This document shows, piece after piece, positions 1 through 9,167 of a stretch of DNA of 64,000 nt; positions within the stretch are counted from its first letter, which is position 1; each line of letters begins with the position of its first letter. A model generated the notes under the pieces. That model did no database searches, had not been told where the DNA came from, and worked only from the letters and a program-made list of their open reading frames with translations. Source of the stretch: Paenibacillus endophyticus (GTDB taxonomy: Bacteria > Bacillota > Bacilli > Paenibacillales > Paenibacillaceae); assembly GCF_014192395.1 (NCBI RefSeq), contig NZ_JACHXW010000013.1:123937-187936 (forward strand), in the 5' to 3' direction. A program made the translations under genes and the position numbers.

Positions 1-1
1 A

Positions 2-967
2 AAGGCTCCTAAGTCTCTTCATCACATGACTATTGCAGACAATGAGCTGCATAATCTGGTGCTCGGGTCCAGTGAGTCGCTTGTGCTGAACGGCAACGTC
101 GAGCAATTCATCCTATTGAATAACCGTATTTATGATAATGACAATATCGGAATCGATATCATCGGCTTTGAAGGCGTCGCACCGAGCCCCGCATTCGATC
201 AAGCGCGAGATGGACTGATACAAGGGAATACGGTGTATAACATTTCATCGAACCACAATCCGTCCTATGGAACAAAGCTGCCAAATGACAGCAATGCGGC
301 AGGCGGCATATATATCGATGGCGGGAAAAATATTGTCGTAGAGCGTAATCTCAGCTATCGCAACGATATTGGAATTGAGCTCGCCTCCGAGCATAAAGGC
401 AAAGCGACGAGCGGTATTACCGTTCGCAGCAATATCATTCATAGCAACCGGCTGACAGGAGTCGCAATCGGCGGCTATGATAAGCAGCGCGGCTCTACGA
501 CTGACAGCCGTATTGTCAACAACACCATTTACGACAATGATACCTCCGGCACTGGCAGCGGGCAGCTGTTCATCCAATACGATACAAGCAACAACCTCAT
601 ACAAAACAACATCATAGCAGCAGCCTCCGGGAACATGATGATTTACAATGAATACAGGAAGAATACTGGCAATGTCGTTGATTATAATTTGTATTTCACG
701 CCCGACGCGGGAACAAAGGCTGCGTGGGTATGGAAAAATAAAACCTATAGCGGGTTGGCTGATTATCAATCTGGTACCGGTCAGGATGCTCACTCGCTGT
801 TTGCTGATCCGAAATTTTCAAATCCGGAAAGCTTTGATCTCCATCTCCAGCCTGGCTCTCCAGCCATAGATAGAGGCTATAATGATCGCGAGTTGAAGCA
901 TACGTATGACTTTGACGAAAAACCGCGAGTAAACGGCACAACGATTGATATAGGAGCTTTCGAGTGA
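2..967 (+). CDS. Right-handed parallel beta-helix protein, 5' partial
   Basis: The reading frame is open to the left edge, so the true start lies outside the window; an internal ATG at 26 is not preceded by a ribosome site. The protein has repeated N.I..N.IYDND..G-type turns typical of PbH1 beta-helix repeats found in pectate-lyase-like and other polysaccharide-active secreted proteins. The last ~50 residues (LFADPKF...GSPAIDRG...DFDEKPR...DIGAFE) match the conserved C-terminal segment often seen at the end of such proteins (choice-of-anchor Q type). A role in binding or cleaving plant or surface polysaccharide is likely from the family, but catalytic residues cannot be assigned. A strong terminator follows. 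Confidence 0.8.
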   Translation, partial: KAPKSLHHMTIADNELHNLVLGSSESLVLNGNVEQFILLNNRIYDNDNIGIDIIGFEGVAPSPAFDQARDGLIQGNTVYNISSNHNPSYGTKLPNDSNAAGGIYIDGGKNIVVERNLSYRNDIGIELASEHKGKATSGITVRSNIIHSNRLTGVAIGGYDKQRGSTTDSRIVNNTIYDNDTSGTGSGQLFIQYDTSNNLIQNNIIAAASGNMMIYNEYRKNTGNVVDYNLYFTPDAGTKAAWVWKNKTYSGLADYQSGTGQDAHSLFADPKFSNPESFDLHLQPGSPAIDRGYNDRELKHTYDFDEKPRVNGTTIDIGAFE

Positions 968-1075
968 AGATACGTAGAAAGAACGTGCAAGTTCAGTTCT
1001 AAAGCTCGATTGCGAACTGCAAAGGTAGATTTTTCAGCGTTTATTGAACGAATGGACAACTTTAAGGCCATGTAC

Positions 1076-1112
1076 AGGAGCAGCGTGCCACGGCAGCTGC
1101 TCCTTATTTTTT
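1076..1112 (+). terminator. Rho-independent terminator after beta-helix gene
   Basis: A 9-bp stem (AGGAGCAGC / GCTGCTCCT, 1076-1084 and 1096-1104) is followed by TATTTTTTAT. It sits 110 bases downstream of the beta-helix stop and ends that transcript. Confidence 0.8.
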
Positions 1113-1200
1113 ATAGAAGCTAAGTTCGCAAAACCCGCTCACTAGCGATCTTCCTCATTTCCTACCGGGTTAACATCTTTTGTTGCAAGGCTAGTATACA

Positions 1201-1350
1201 TATTGTCCATTAGGACGTTATATAACACTTGATTTCAGCTATCGCGAATTCTCCAACTTAGTAGGTATGCGCGAGGAGATGGTGAAGACATATTTATACC
1301 GGGCACGCAAGCAATTTCAGAAAAGATATGGAGGACTATACGATGAATGA
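1201..1350 (+). pseudogene. Remnant of ECF sigma factor, C-terminal region 4 only
   Basis: An open frame without a start codon reads ...DFSYREFSNLVGMREEM then VKTYLYRARKQFQKRYGG, the pattern of helix-turn-helix region 4.2 plus tail of an ECF/sigma-70 family factor. It ends in TGA at 1348-1350, overlapping the ATG of the next gene by 8 bases, the usual sigma/anti-sigma coupling. Everything upstream (regions 2 to 4.1) is missing. The stretch 968-1200 holds only the terminator. Confidence 0.7.
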
Positions 1351-2482
1351 TAAAATTTCAAGCTTTGACGAGGAAGCTACCCTATCGGGCCTTATTAAGA
1401 AGGCCCGACGTAGAACGATTTGGAGAAACACCGGTATCTCTTTAGCGGTTACTTTGCTTATTCTTGGGGGAGGATGGTTCACCAATTTGCAATTACAGTA
1501 CAGAAGCTCCGATAATACGTTGCGCGACATCGAAATGTTTAAGAAAATAAGCGGTCCCAATCTCTATAGATCAGGATCAAAGATTAAGTACGGTTTTCTA
1601 CGTGGAACGCTTGAATACCAAACTTACAAGCTTGTAGCGGGGATTCCGGTCATCTGGGATCAGGAAACCTACGAGTTCAGCTCCTGGGGGAGTTTTTCAC
1701 GCCCTCATTACTCAGACCTGTCCCTATTGGACCCGGTCATGCAGGAGGAAGGATTTCATTATTATCGGCCCTTCAATCCCTACAACGGCGAGCGTGAGAT
1801 GATGTTCTACCTTCCCGCTGTAAAATACGAAAACTATCTCAATGAGATTCCACAACTTAATGACATGGATGAACGGAAGTTAGTAGAATTGGCCCTCTCC
1901 TTCGATAGGAATTATACTTTAGAGCAAATCAAGGCGATGCTTCCATCAGATGTTCATCCCGTGTGGTATTGGGTTGATACCTATTCGGATATGAAACCAT
2001 ACATTGCCCACAAAATGCCGGACGAGTCCATTGTGAACCCTTTCCCCGATCCGGCGAGCAGAGTATACGGCTTCGGAGTACAGCACGATTATAATGATAT
2101 CTCGGAAAAAGACTTTCTTGAAGCTGTGGAATCTGGTCTGCGCACAAACGGAAAATATAAGCAGGAATACAAGCGTATATACGATTATATGCGTAATAAC
2201 AAAGAGCAACCGGACACAAGCGACGTCCGTCTATTGGGCGTCGTTGTAACCGGAACAGCTGACAAGCTGAAGAGCTTGCAGGGACAGCCATATGTGAGAG
2301 CAGCAGTACTAGCGCGACTATTGACAGGTACTGAGCAGCAGACACAAACAATAAGCTTAAAATTCAAATTAGAATCTCAAGACTGTTGTTGTCCCATAGG
2401 AATCAAAAAAGTATCAACGTTCATTCCTTCCTTCGGCAATCTTCAAGGATTGGTTGTTTACTCCCCCCTCTCCCCCGTATAA
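1343..2482 (+). pseudogene. Anti-sigma factor (Sigma_reg_N / Sigma_reg_C type), frameshifted near the 3' end
   Basis: Start ATG at 1343 is chosen because GGAGG at 1330-1334 precedes it and the gene overlaps the end of the sigma remnant. The product has a short cytoplasmic N-terminus, one membrane segment at about residues 31-48, and a long extracellular domain ending in VVVTGTADKL...PYVRAAVL, which is typical of the C-terminal domain of Paenibacillus/Bacillus sigma regulators. Such proteins hold their partner sigma factor at the membrane. After RAAVL the frame runs into 49 unrelated residues. Reading one base earlier gives GATIDRY and a stop at 2332-2334, the expected family ending. So one G seems to be lost near 2310. 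With its sigma partner truncated, this pair is probably not functional. Confidence 0.7.
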
Positions 2483-2529
2483 TTATTCCATATATTTCAG
2501 CGATTCAATATCGTTATGGGGGAATGAAG

Positions 2530-3087
2530 ATGGTTTATGTAGCATTATTGAGAGGCATCAACGTTGGCGGCAACAATAAAATAGACATGAAGCTCCTCAA
2601 GGGAACATTTGAAGAAGTCGGCTTGCAAAAGGTCGTCACCTACATCAATACGGGTAATATTATTTTCACAGATAATACTCGAACCGCTGAGCAGCTCTCC
2701 GCCTTGCTTGAGGAGGCTATCCTTCGCGACTTCAGCCTGTCCATCAAAGTGATGATTCGATCATTAGAGGACATTAAAACGATCATGGATGCATTGCCTA
2801 TCGAATGGGCGAATAACCCAAGCATGAAAAGCGACGTGCTTTATTTATGGGATGATGTCAATGAAGAGTCTGTTCTCGAGAAGTTAATTATCAAGCCCGA
2901 AGTCGACCGCGTTATTTATGTAAATGGCGCTATTCTTTGGTCGTATGATAGAGAAAACGCGGGTAAAAGCGGTATGAACAAAATTATCGGAACAAAGCTC
3001 TACCAGCGGGTGACTGTGCGAAACGTCAATACGGCGCGCAAAATTCACGAGCTTATGAAAGCAGCGGAACAATCGGTATTAAATTAA
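2530..3087 (+). CDS. DUF1697 family protein
   Basis: The N-terminus (MVYVALLRGINVGGNNKIDM) and the Y.NTGN.IF motif at about residues 36-43 are hallmarks of DUF1697, a small (about 180 residues) protein of unknown function common in Firmicutes and Actinobacteria; this one is 185 residues. ATG at 2530 is preferred over ATG at 2524 because the GGGGGA ribosome site at 2518-2523 would touch the earlier ATG. The gene stands alone and is followed by a good terminator. Confidence 0.85.
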   Translation: MVYVALLRGINVGGNNKIDMKLLKGTFEEVGLQKVVTYINTGNIIFTDNTRTAEQLSALLEEAILRDFSLSIKVMIRSLEDIKTIMDALPIEWANNPSMKSDVLYLWDDVNEESVLEKLIIKPEVDRVIYVNGAILWSYDRENAGKSGMNKIIGTKLYQRVTVRNVNTARKIHELMKAAEQSVLN

Positions 3088-3160
3088 ATACTCGTCCAAC
3101 TAACAAAATTGATTTAAAAAGCACTCTCAGCCTTTGTATAGTCATATGGCTGCTCGCAAA

Positions 3161-3197
3161 AAAGAGCCAAGGAGACATACATCCCTTGGCTCTTTTT
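3161..3197 (+). terminator. Terminator after DUF1697 gene
   Basis: A 12-bp stem AAAGAGCCAAGG / CCTTGGCTCTTT (3161-3172, 3184-3195) runs into a T tract. Confidence 0.85.
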
Positions 3198-3250
3198 CTA
3201 TATACGAATATTTCTACAAGTAAGAATTCAGATGCTTCCAATGTTCAACT

Positions 3251-3355
3251 TTATTTTCTCGCGTTGGCGCCCGCCTTGTCCTTCAGATGGACGAATCCTT
3301 CTCCTGCAGCATGGTCATTAAAGACAATTGCCCAATATGCGAGCGGAGTCTTTTT
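3251..3355 (-). pseudogene. Short C-terminal gene fragment, unrecognised
   Basis: On the minus strand 34 codons read ...TPLAYWAIVFNDHAAGEGFV followed by HLKDKAGANARK and TAA at 3251. It is preceded by an in-frame stop and has no start codon. The composition looks protein-like, so it may be the tail of a deleted gene. I do not recognise the family. Confidence 0.3.
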
Positions 3356-3415
3356 GGGTTACACTTATAAAATTTTAGTTATCATGACATTCTAGGCTGA
3401 AGCTAAGTAATCCAT

Positions 3416-4171
3416 TTATTTTTTTCTTCCATACTGCTTGGCATAAGCCATAATGTTACGATACAGTGTTTTATCATTCAGATGCTTCAAAGGATAGAAC
3501 TGAGGTCTCGTGTTCACCTCTAGAATCCAAACGTTTCCTTTACTGTCTAGGGCAATGTCGAGTCCCAGCTCCCGGAACCCTCTGCTATGCTTGTCAAATA
3601 ATTTCCCGACCGATTTGCCAAGCTTCTTAAGTTCCTTTTCCTTGCGTTCGATGCTTGACTGGCTGAATCCTGCCCTAGACAGCGTTGTCCGGAAATAACC
3701 CAGCTCGCCGCCTTGATGGTAGTTTGTCGCAACTTTGCCCGGCATGCCTACTTTCGTGAAAAGCGCCGTGCTCTTCCATACGCCGTCATTCGATTTCTGA
3801 ACCATGACGCGGATATCAAATGGTCTGCCCTTAACAGTAGCCAGCTTGATGCCTTTCTGCAGGAGATAAGAACGGTTTTTCGCTCGTTTCTGCAATTGAT
3901 GATAGAGGGAATCCTTCGTGGCGCAATGGTTTTTTTGTGAATTATGCTGCACCTGATAGCCATGGTCCCGTTTTTTAATGCGTACAATATTGAATCCGCC
4001 TGTTCCGCCGGTAGGCTTGAAAAATACCGTTGAATGCTGAGAAAGAAGAGTGCTTAGATTGCTTCGGTTAAAGAGCAAGGTTCGAGGAACATATTTTCTT
4101 ATACTTGCGTTCTTAAGCAGCCACTTCGTTTTTACCCATTTGCTCTTAATTGTTGTGCTGTGATAACTCAT
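3416..4171 (-). CDS. YheC/YheD-like spore-coat associated ATP-grasp protein
   Basis: The protein of about 251 residues has the features of the YheC/D family: a phosphate-loop-like stretch VFFKPTGGTGGFNIVRIKK, the RPFDIRVMVQ strand, and the C-terminal ATP-grasp metal site LGLDIALD....VWILEVNTRPQF. YheC/D proteins are endospore coat-associated in Bacillus, and the ATP-grasp fold implies ATP-dependent ligation to an acidic or carboxylate substrate that is not known. The start at 4171 is chosen because a GGGGGGA ribosome site lies 5 bases upstream; the upstream ATG at 4174 is also possible. Confidence 0.8.
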   Translation of the reverse strand: MSYHSTTIKSKWVKTKWLLKNASIRKYVPRTLLFNRSNLSTLLSQHSTVFFKPTGGTGGFNIVRIKKRDHGYQVQHNSQKNHCATKDSLYHQLQKRAKNRSYLLQKGIKLATVKGRPFDIRVMVQKSNDGVWKSTALFTKVGMPGKVATNYHQGGELGYFRTTLSRAGFSQSSIERKEKELKKLGKSVGKLFDKHSRGFRELGLDIALDSKGNVWILEVNTRPQFYPLKHLNDKTLYRNIMAYAKQYGRKK

Positions 4172-4269
4172 CATATCCCCCCTTTTCTTCAGCATATGGG
4201 GGGGTGAGAAGGTTTGATCGTGCTCCTGTCTAGTGCCTTCAAATAGAAATAGACCTGTGTGCCGTTGCA

Positions 4270-4302
4270 CGCAAAAAAATAGCGTCCGTATTTATGGACG
4301 CT
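4270..4302 (-). terminator. Terminator downstream of mqo
   Basis: Stem AGCGTCC / GGACGCT (4281-4287, 4296-4302) followed on the minus strand by ATTTTTTTG. It separates mqo from the spore-coat gene, so the latter needs its own promoter. Confidence 0.75.
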
Positions 4303-4399
4303 ACTCGTTATTGTGCCGCTGAGCGCAGTGGCCTTCCTATCCACTCCATGGCGAATAGGAACCAATACGGCTGGGCACGCTAGCTATAAAAACGTAGAA

Positions 4400-5905
4400 C
4401 TAAGCCTGTGTAACGGGTTGCGGTACGCTGCTCAGACCAAGTGATTGGGCTGTTGAGGAATGAACCTCATGTAACAGCTCAGGATTATTCATGAGTGATA
4501 GGCCGTAAGAAGGAATCATTTCTTTTAATTTCGGTTCCCACGCTTTAACATGCTGCGGGAAGCATTTGTTAATGACCTCAAGCATTACGTGAACGGCAGT
4601 AGAAGCGCCTGGCGAAGCGCCAAGCAAAGCAGCTACGGAGCCATCAGCAGCGCTGACCACCTCGGTTCCAAATTGAAGGGTGCCTTTGCCCGCAGGCGTA
4701 TCTTTAATCACCTGTACACGCTGCCCGGCTACCAATAGGTCCCAATCCTCGCTTTTGGCATTCGGCACGAACGCTCTGAGCTCTTCCATACGCTTTTCTT
4801 TCGATAACATGACTTGTTGGATCAGGTAGGTTGTCAATGGGACGTTTTTGGCACCAGACGCAAGCAGCGTTAAAAGATTATCAGGCTTTACAGAAGTAAT
4901 CAAATCGAACATAGAACCCGTTTTTAAAAACTTGGGCGAGAAACCGGCGAATGGTCCGAATAGCAAAGATTTTTTGTTGTCGATAAATCTAGTGTCCAGA
5001 TGTGGAACAGACATCGGCGGAGCGCCTACCGCAGCTTTACCGTACACCTTCGCATGATGCTGGGCAACGACATCCGGATTGTTACATACCATAAAGAGCC
5101 CGCTTATTGGAAATCCTCCAATATGCTTTCCTTCAGGAATATCGAATTTCTGCAGTAAATGCAAACTTCCTCCACCGCCGCCGATAAAAACAAACTTGGC
5201 ATTATGGCGTTCTACGGTTCCTGTATCGACATTCTTCACTTTCAATTCCCATGTGCCGTCGCTTGCACGCTTAATGTCATTAACGCTTTTTTTGTATTGG
5301 ATATCGACGTTTTTAGTCTTTAGGTGATCGAACAGCATGCGCGTCAAAGCACCAAAATTGACATCTGTCCCCGTGTCGATTTTGGTTGCCGCTATCGGTT
5401 CTTTCGAAGTACGCTCATTCATAATTAGCGGAATCCATTCCTTCAGCTTCTTCGGGTCATCGGAAAATTCCATCCCTTGAAACAATGGATTGCTTGTCAT
5501 CGCATCAAAGCGTCTTTTTAAAAACGCTACGTTCTGTGCCCCTTGCACTAAGCTCATATGCGGCAATGGCATAATAAAGTCCTGAGGATTGCGGATCAGG
5601 TTGCTGTTTACTAGATAAGACCAGAACTGCATAGAAACCTGGAACTGTTCATTCACATTGATCGCTTTGCTAATATCTACAGATCCGTCCGGCTTTTCTG
5701 ACGTGTAGTTCAGCTCGCATAGTGCCGCATGTCCCGTTCCCGCATTGTTCCATTCGTTAGAGCTCTCTTCTCCTGCGCTTGCAAGCTTCTCAAACACTGT
5801 AATTTTCCAGTCAGGTACTAACTCTTTCAGCATGGACCCCAAAGTCGCACTCATGATTCCGGCACCAATTAAGATAACGTCTGTTTTGGTTTGTCTGTCG
5901 CTCAT
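4400..5905 (-). CDS. mqo: Malate:quinone oxidoreductase
   Basis: The 501-residue protein begins with an FAD dinucleotide-binding motif (VILIGAGIMSATLGSML, residues 10-26) followed by the Mqo signature around SSNEWNNAGTGHAALCELNY, where substrate and FAD contacts lie. Length is the usual ~500 residues. Mqo is a peripheral membrane enzyme that oxidises malate to oxaloacetate and passes electrons to quinone, as an alternative to NAD malate dehydrogenase in the citric acid cycle. A GGAAGG ribosome site lies just upstream of ATG. Monocistronic, with its own terminator at 4270-4302. Confidence 0.97.
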   Translation of the reverse strand: MSDRQTKTDVILIGAGIMSATLGSMLKELVPDWKITVFEKLASAGEESSNEWNNAGTGHAALCELNYTSEKPDGSVDISKAINVNEQFQVSMQFWSYLVNSNLIRNPQDFIMPLPHMSLVQGAQNVAFLKRRFDAMTSNPLFQGMEFSDDPKKLKEWIPLIMNERTSKEPIAATKIDTGTDVNFGALTRMLFDHLKTKNVDIQYKKSVNDIKRASDGTWELKVKNVDTGTVERHNAKFVFIGGGGGSLHLLQKFDIPEGKHIGGFPISGLFMVCNNPDVVAQHHAKVYGKAAVGAPPMSVPHLDTRFIDNKKSLLFGPFAGFSPKFLKTGSMFDLITSVKPDNLLTLLASGAKNVPLTTYLIQQVMLSKEKRMEELRAFVPNAKSEDWDLLVAGQRVQVIKDTPAGKGTLQFGTEVVSAADGSVAALLGASPGASTAVHVMLEVINKCFPQHVKAWEPKLKEMIPSYGLSLMNNPELLHEVHSSTAQSLGLSSVPQPVTQA

Positions 5906-6350
5906 TTTTACCTTCCTAACACTCTAATATTTGAAGAAAAGATATAGGCGCTCCTGCTCAGGCTGCACTACAAGCCTCATTCCGTCCTAGTCACAAACCT
6001 TTTCTGTATCAATCGTATCCTGATCATCGTGCAACACCATGATTAATAAACATAACTACCTACTATTATATGATAGTTATATGCTATTTAAAAGCTGGTA
6101 AATTTCAGTGAGGATATGCAGCTCGATGCAAGCAATTAGAAATCGCCCAAAAAGCTTTAAGAAAATGAAAAACCATTGGCTTTAGCCTGTTTGTATCCGT
6201 GGGTTGCGAATTGGGGTATCCGTTCCTGATTTGTCATATCCTCGCTAGTTAAGCTGATTAAATAAGCCTTCATAAGGTGTATACGATGGTCTATTCTTTA
6301 CCCGACCACCAATTAAAGCTGGGAGGATTGCGCCTAAAAATGTAAATTAA
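5906..6350. other. Divergent intergenic region mqo / membrane-XRE pair
   Basis: About 530 bases without a credible gene. It must contain the mqo promoter on the minus strand; I see no clear operator for it. The right end holds the promoter of the next gene pair, described separately. Confidence 0.6.
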
Positions 6351-6352
6351 TA

Positions 6353-6382
6353 TTGACACAATGTATACTATATATTACATTA
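6353..6382 (+). promoter_or_regulatory. Promoter region with dyad, membrane/XRE operon
   Basis: TTGACA at 6353-6358 is followed at 17 bases by TACATT (6376-6381). An inverted repeat AATGTA (6360-6365) / TACATT (6377-6382) covers the spacer and -10. Such a dyad would suit autoregulation by the XRE protein encoded at 6882, but this is inference. Confidence 0.45.
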
Positions 6383-6433
6383 AGTTTGAAATACTTTACT
6401 TTAGGTAAAGATTATCATACAGGAGGAATGAAG

Positions 6434-6880
6434 ATGTCTTATCAAGAAAAAAAGAATATCGTATCCTTAATGAGCACCGTACTGATTTCAACCATCTATT
6501 TTGTGTATGTGCTGCAAAGGTACCAAGAGGTGGCCTTAAACCAAACAGAAACCTTTCGATTCTGGGGGAGCGCTATCTTAATCTTAATTCCCGTGTCGAT
6601 CGTAGCCAAAATCATCATTCATATTATGTTCAGCATCATCAACACCATTGCAACGAAGGAAAAGGATCCAGCATTTTCTGATGAGCTAGACAAATTAATT
6701 GAATTGAAAGCCACAAAAACTTCACATTATGTTTTTCTTCTAGGTTTTGTTCTCGCGATGGCGTCTTTGGTAATGAATATGCAGCCCTCCGCCATGTTCA
6801 TTATTCTTTTCTTCTCCGGCTTTGTGGCAGAGCTAGCTGGAATCGTCACACAGCTTTATCTATATCGGAAAGGAGTCTAA
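6434..6880 (+). CDS. Small four-helix membrane protein paired with XRE regulator
   Basis: 148 residues with four predicted membrane helices (about residues 8-26, 38-62, 88-106, 114-138) and a charged cytoplasmic loop (KEKDPAFSDELDKLIELKAT). The ATG at 6434 lies 7 bases after a perfect AGGAGG, better than the ATG at 6428. The next gene starts one base after its stop. The arrangement, small integral membrane protein plus short XRE repressor, is common in Bacilli; the membrane protein's function is unknown. A reversed version of the same pairing is at 46700-47334. Confidence 0.75.
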   Translation: MSYQEKKNIVSLMSTVLISTIYFVYVLQRYQEVALNQTETFRFWGSAILILIPVSIVAKIIIHIMFSIINTIATKEKDPAFSDELDKLIELKATKTSHYVFLLGFVLAMASLVMNMQPSAMFIILFFSGFVAELAGIVTQLYLYRKGV

Positions 6881-6881
6881 G

Positions 6882-7115
6882 ATGGGCAAATCTCTTATTA
6901 GCAACAACATTCGCAGCTTACGATTCAATCATAATGAAATGACTCAACAGCAATTGGCTGAAAAAGTGGGAGTGACACGACAAACCATCGTAGCGATGGA
7001 GAAAGATAATTACTCCCCTTCTCTGGAGCTAGCCTTTCGTATCGCGATCGTCTTCAACATGCCTTTGGAATCGGTATTCTCTTATCAGGATGATCCAAGA
7101 AAGCAAGTGCTGTAA
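6882..7115 (+). CDS. XRE-family transcriptional regulator (Cro/CI-like, 77 residues)
   Basis: A single helix-turn-helix domain: QQLAEKVGVTRQTIVAMEKD (residues about 23-42) followed by YSPSLELAFRIAIVFN. It is the YozG-like short class without a sensor domain. Translationally coupled to the membrane protein upstream, from whose 3' end the AAAGGAG ribosome site is drawn. It probably represses its own operon through the dyad at 6360-6382. Confidence 0.88.
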   Translation: MGKSLISNNIRSLRFNHNEMTQQQLAEKVGVTRQTIVAMEKDNYSPSLELAFRIAIVFNMPLESVFSYQDDPRKQVL

Positions 7116-7185
7116 ATACGATGCTGTGCCGTTCGTTTCCTGGCGGGCATAGGGTCATCATTCTTTCATAAGGAGGATTCTAATA

Positions 7186-8160
7186 ATGAGGGTAGTTTCA
7201 GCGGCCAAATACGGATCACCAGAGGTTCTTCAGCTTAAAGAGCTCGAAAAACCGATTCCCAAACACAATGAAATATTGGTCAAAGTACATGCGACGACCG
7301 TAAATGTTGGAGATTGCAGAATGCGCAGTTTTACCGTTCCTCCCCTATTCTGGCTCCCTGGCCGAATCGCTTTAGGTTTCAGAAAACCCCGAAATCCGAT
7401 ATTCGGCATGGAGCTCGCTGGTGAAGTGGAAGCAGTCGGCAAGCATGTGAAAAGGTACAAGGCGGGGGATCAAGTCCTCGCATCGACCTTTGGGGTTCAT
7501 TTTGGCGCACACGCCGAGTATAAATGTATTCCTGAAGACGGAGTAATCGTAAGTAAGCCGGACAATATGACCTATGAGGAGGCTGCCACGCTATCTATTG
7601 GAGCAACAACCGCATTGTTCTTTCTCAAAAGAGGAAACATTAGGCCCGGACAAAAAGTGCTCATTATTGGCGCCTCTGGATCGGTTGGCACGTTTGCCGT
7701 TCAGCTTGCCAAATACTTTGGGGCGGAAGTAAGCGGGGTATGCAGCACTGCCAATATAGATATGGTGAAATCTCTAGGGGCTGATACGGCAATCGATTAT
7801 ACCCAAGTCGATTTCACCCTTAATGGACAGACGTACGATATTATTTTTGACACGATAGGCAAGACGACATTCCCACAATGCAGACACTCGCTCAACAAAC
7901 ACGGATTTTATCTTCATACGGGCATGGCTGGCTCAGAAATGAAAGTACTATGGCATTCAATGACAACAGACAAGAAAGTGATTGGCGGAACGGCAGTCCC
8001 ACGAACAGAAGAGCTCCTTTTTATCAAAGAGCTCGTTGAGTCCGGCCAGCTTAAATCTGTAATTGATCGCTGCTTTCCGCTGGAGCAGATGATTGAGGCG
8101 CATAAATATGTCGATCTAGGCCACAAAAAAGGCAATGTCGTCATACGTATGCTGGGCTAG
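7186..8160 (+). CDS. Zinc-free medium-chain NAD(P)-dependent dehydrogenase / quinone reductase-like
   Basis: 324 residues. An N-terminal GroES-like domain (NEILVKVHATTVNVGDCRMR...) is followed by a Rossmann domain with VLIIGASGSVGTFAVQLAK (residues 158-176), the AXXGXXG variant typical of quinone oxidoreductase-like members. Cysteine ligands for catalytic and structural zinc are absent. Start ATG has AAGGAGG 7 bases upstream. Likely a soluble NADPH-dependent reductase of quinones or enones; the substrate is not deducible. Confidence 0.85.
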   Translation: MRVVSAAKYGSPEVLQLKELEKPIPKHNEILVKVHATTVNVGDCRMRSFTVPPLFWLPGRIALGFRKPRNPIFGMELAGEVEAVGKHVKRYKAGDQVLASTFGVHFGAHAEYKCIPEDGVIVSKPDNMTYEEAATLSIGATTALFFLKRGNIRPGQKVLIIGASGSVGTFAVQLAKYFGAEVSGVCSTANIDMVKSLGADTAIDYTQVDFTLNGQTYDIIFDTIGKTTFPQCRHSLNKHGFYLHTGMAGSEMKVLWHSMTTDKKVIGGTAVPRTEELLFIKELVESGQLKSVIDRCFPLEQMIEAHKYVDLGHKKGNVVIRMLG

Positions 8161-8168
8161 GAGCATGT

Positions 8169-8212
8169 GAAATACATCGCCTCAGGCAAAAGCCCATTTG
8201 GCGATGTATTTC
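8169..8212 (+). terminator. Hairpin after dehydrogenase gene, dispersed repeat copy 1
   Basis: 13-bp stem GAAATACATCGCC / GGCGATGTATTTC (8169-8181, 8200-8212) with an inner GGC..GCC. No long T tract, but position just after the stop supports transcription termination for the gene, and possibly for the convergent gene at 8248. A near copy lies at 44773-44813. Confidence 0.65.
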
Positions 8213-8247
8213 AATCTTCCAGACGAACCTTCACCACTCGCTGCTGC

Positions 8248-9042
8248 TTATTCCAAGGTCGCAAGCTGTGCGATTAAATCTGCGATACGCTTGTTCATAT
8301 CCCCACTCAACAGCCCGCCGTGATAACAAACGACCGTTTCAATATCGAACGCTTTGAATTTCTCCACCGAGCGGATAGCTTGCTCCATGTTAACCGTAGA
8401 GTACGGAGAGGAACCCAGCAGTTCGCCATTATGGACAACTAAAGCATCTCCGGCTATCAGTGTCTTGCTTGCTTGATGGTAAAGGCTGAAGTGGCCCGGC
8501 GTATGGCCTGGCGTATGAATGACGGTTAGTCCGCCTCCTATAGGAAGCGTCTCTCCGTCTTCTACAAGCCGGGTTACATTCGGCTTGGACGGATGAAGGA
8601 AGATACTCTCGAACTGCGCCCGAAGCTCTGCAGGCAAAGAGTCGAGCTCTGCGTTCAACCTCTCTTGGGGGAATTTCAGAAGCGGCGCTTTCCCATCGAT
8701 CGTATCCCTATCTTCTTCGCGAGCGTATACTTCGAACGCTGCCGCGCCCCTATCCGCGATGAACTCCGGCAAGCTGCCGATGTGGTCGATGTCCTGATGC
8801 GTCAAAATAATGGCTTGCAATGAATTGGAGGAAATTCCGATTTGTTTGGCATGAGCAAGAATATTGCTTGCTGAGCCAGGCATCCCCGTATCAACTAACG
8901 TCCAAGATTCATGATCGTACACAATGATTGGATGAATCGTCATCGTGCGGTCGCCAAGCTTCATCTCTAAGTCCAACATCTCTAAACCTTCCGCAATGCG
9001 CATCCTTGTTGCCGAGCTCGCACATGGGGCCAGCATCGGCAC
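8248..9042 (-). CDS. MBL-fold metallo-hydrolase
   Basis: 264 residues with the metallo-beta-lactamase fold metal site THQDIDHIG (residues 81-89), the later H in HTPGHTPGHFSLY, D in LIAGDALV and a final CYHGG. These ligate the two metals. Members hydrolyse diverse thioesters, lactones or phosphoesters; the exact substrate cannot be given. ATG has AAGGAGGTG upstream. It is divergent from a TetR gene across a 125-base region containing a large inverted repeat, so it is probably that repressor's target. Confidence 0.88.
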   Translation of the reverse strand: MPMLAPCASSATRMRIAEGLEMLDLEMKLGDRTMTIHPIIVYDHESWTLVDTGMPGSASNILAHAKQIGISSNSLQAIILTHQDIDHIGSLPEFIADRGAAAFEVYAREEDRDTIDGKAPLLKFPQERLNAELDSLPAELRAQFESIFLHPSKPNVTRLVEDGETLPIGGGLTVIHTPGHTPGHFSLYHQASKTLIAGDALVVHNGELLGSSPYSTVNMEQAIRSVEKFKAFDIETVVCYHGGLLSGDMNKRIADLIAQLATLE

Positions 9043-9064
9043 ACCTCCTTTATTTGCAAATAAT

Positions 9065-9100
9065 AAAACTTATAAGTTCAATATAGAACTTATGAGTTTT
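9065..9100. promoter_or_regulatory. Inverted-repeat operator between MBL hydrolase and TetR genes
   Basis: Arms AAAACTTATAAGTTC (9065-9079) and GAACTTATGAGTTTT (9086-9100) match at 14 of 15 positions around a 6-base centre. The size and divergent setting fit a TetR-family operator controlling both genes. Confidence 0.7.
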
Positions 9101-9167
9101 ATTGTCAACGATAGAACGTTGACCTCGCTTGCGACACATGTCAATATAAGGTGGGGTGGTAGTCTAC

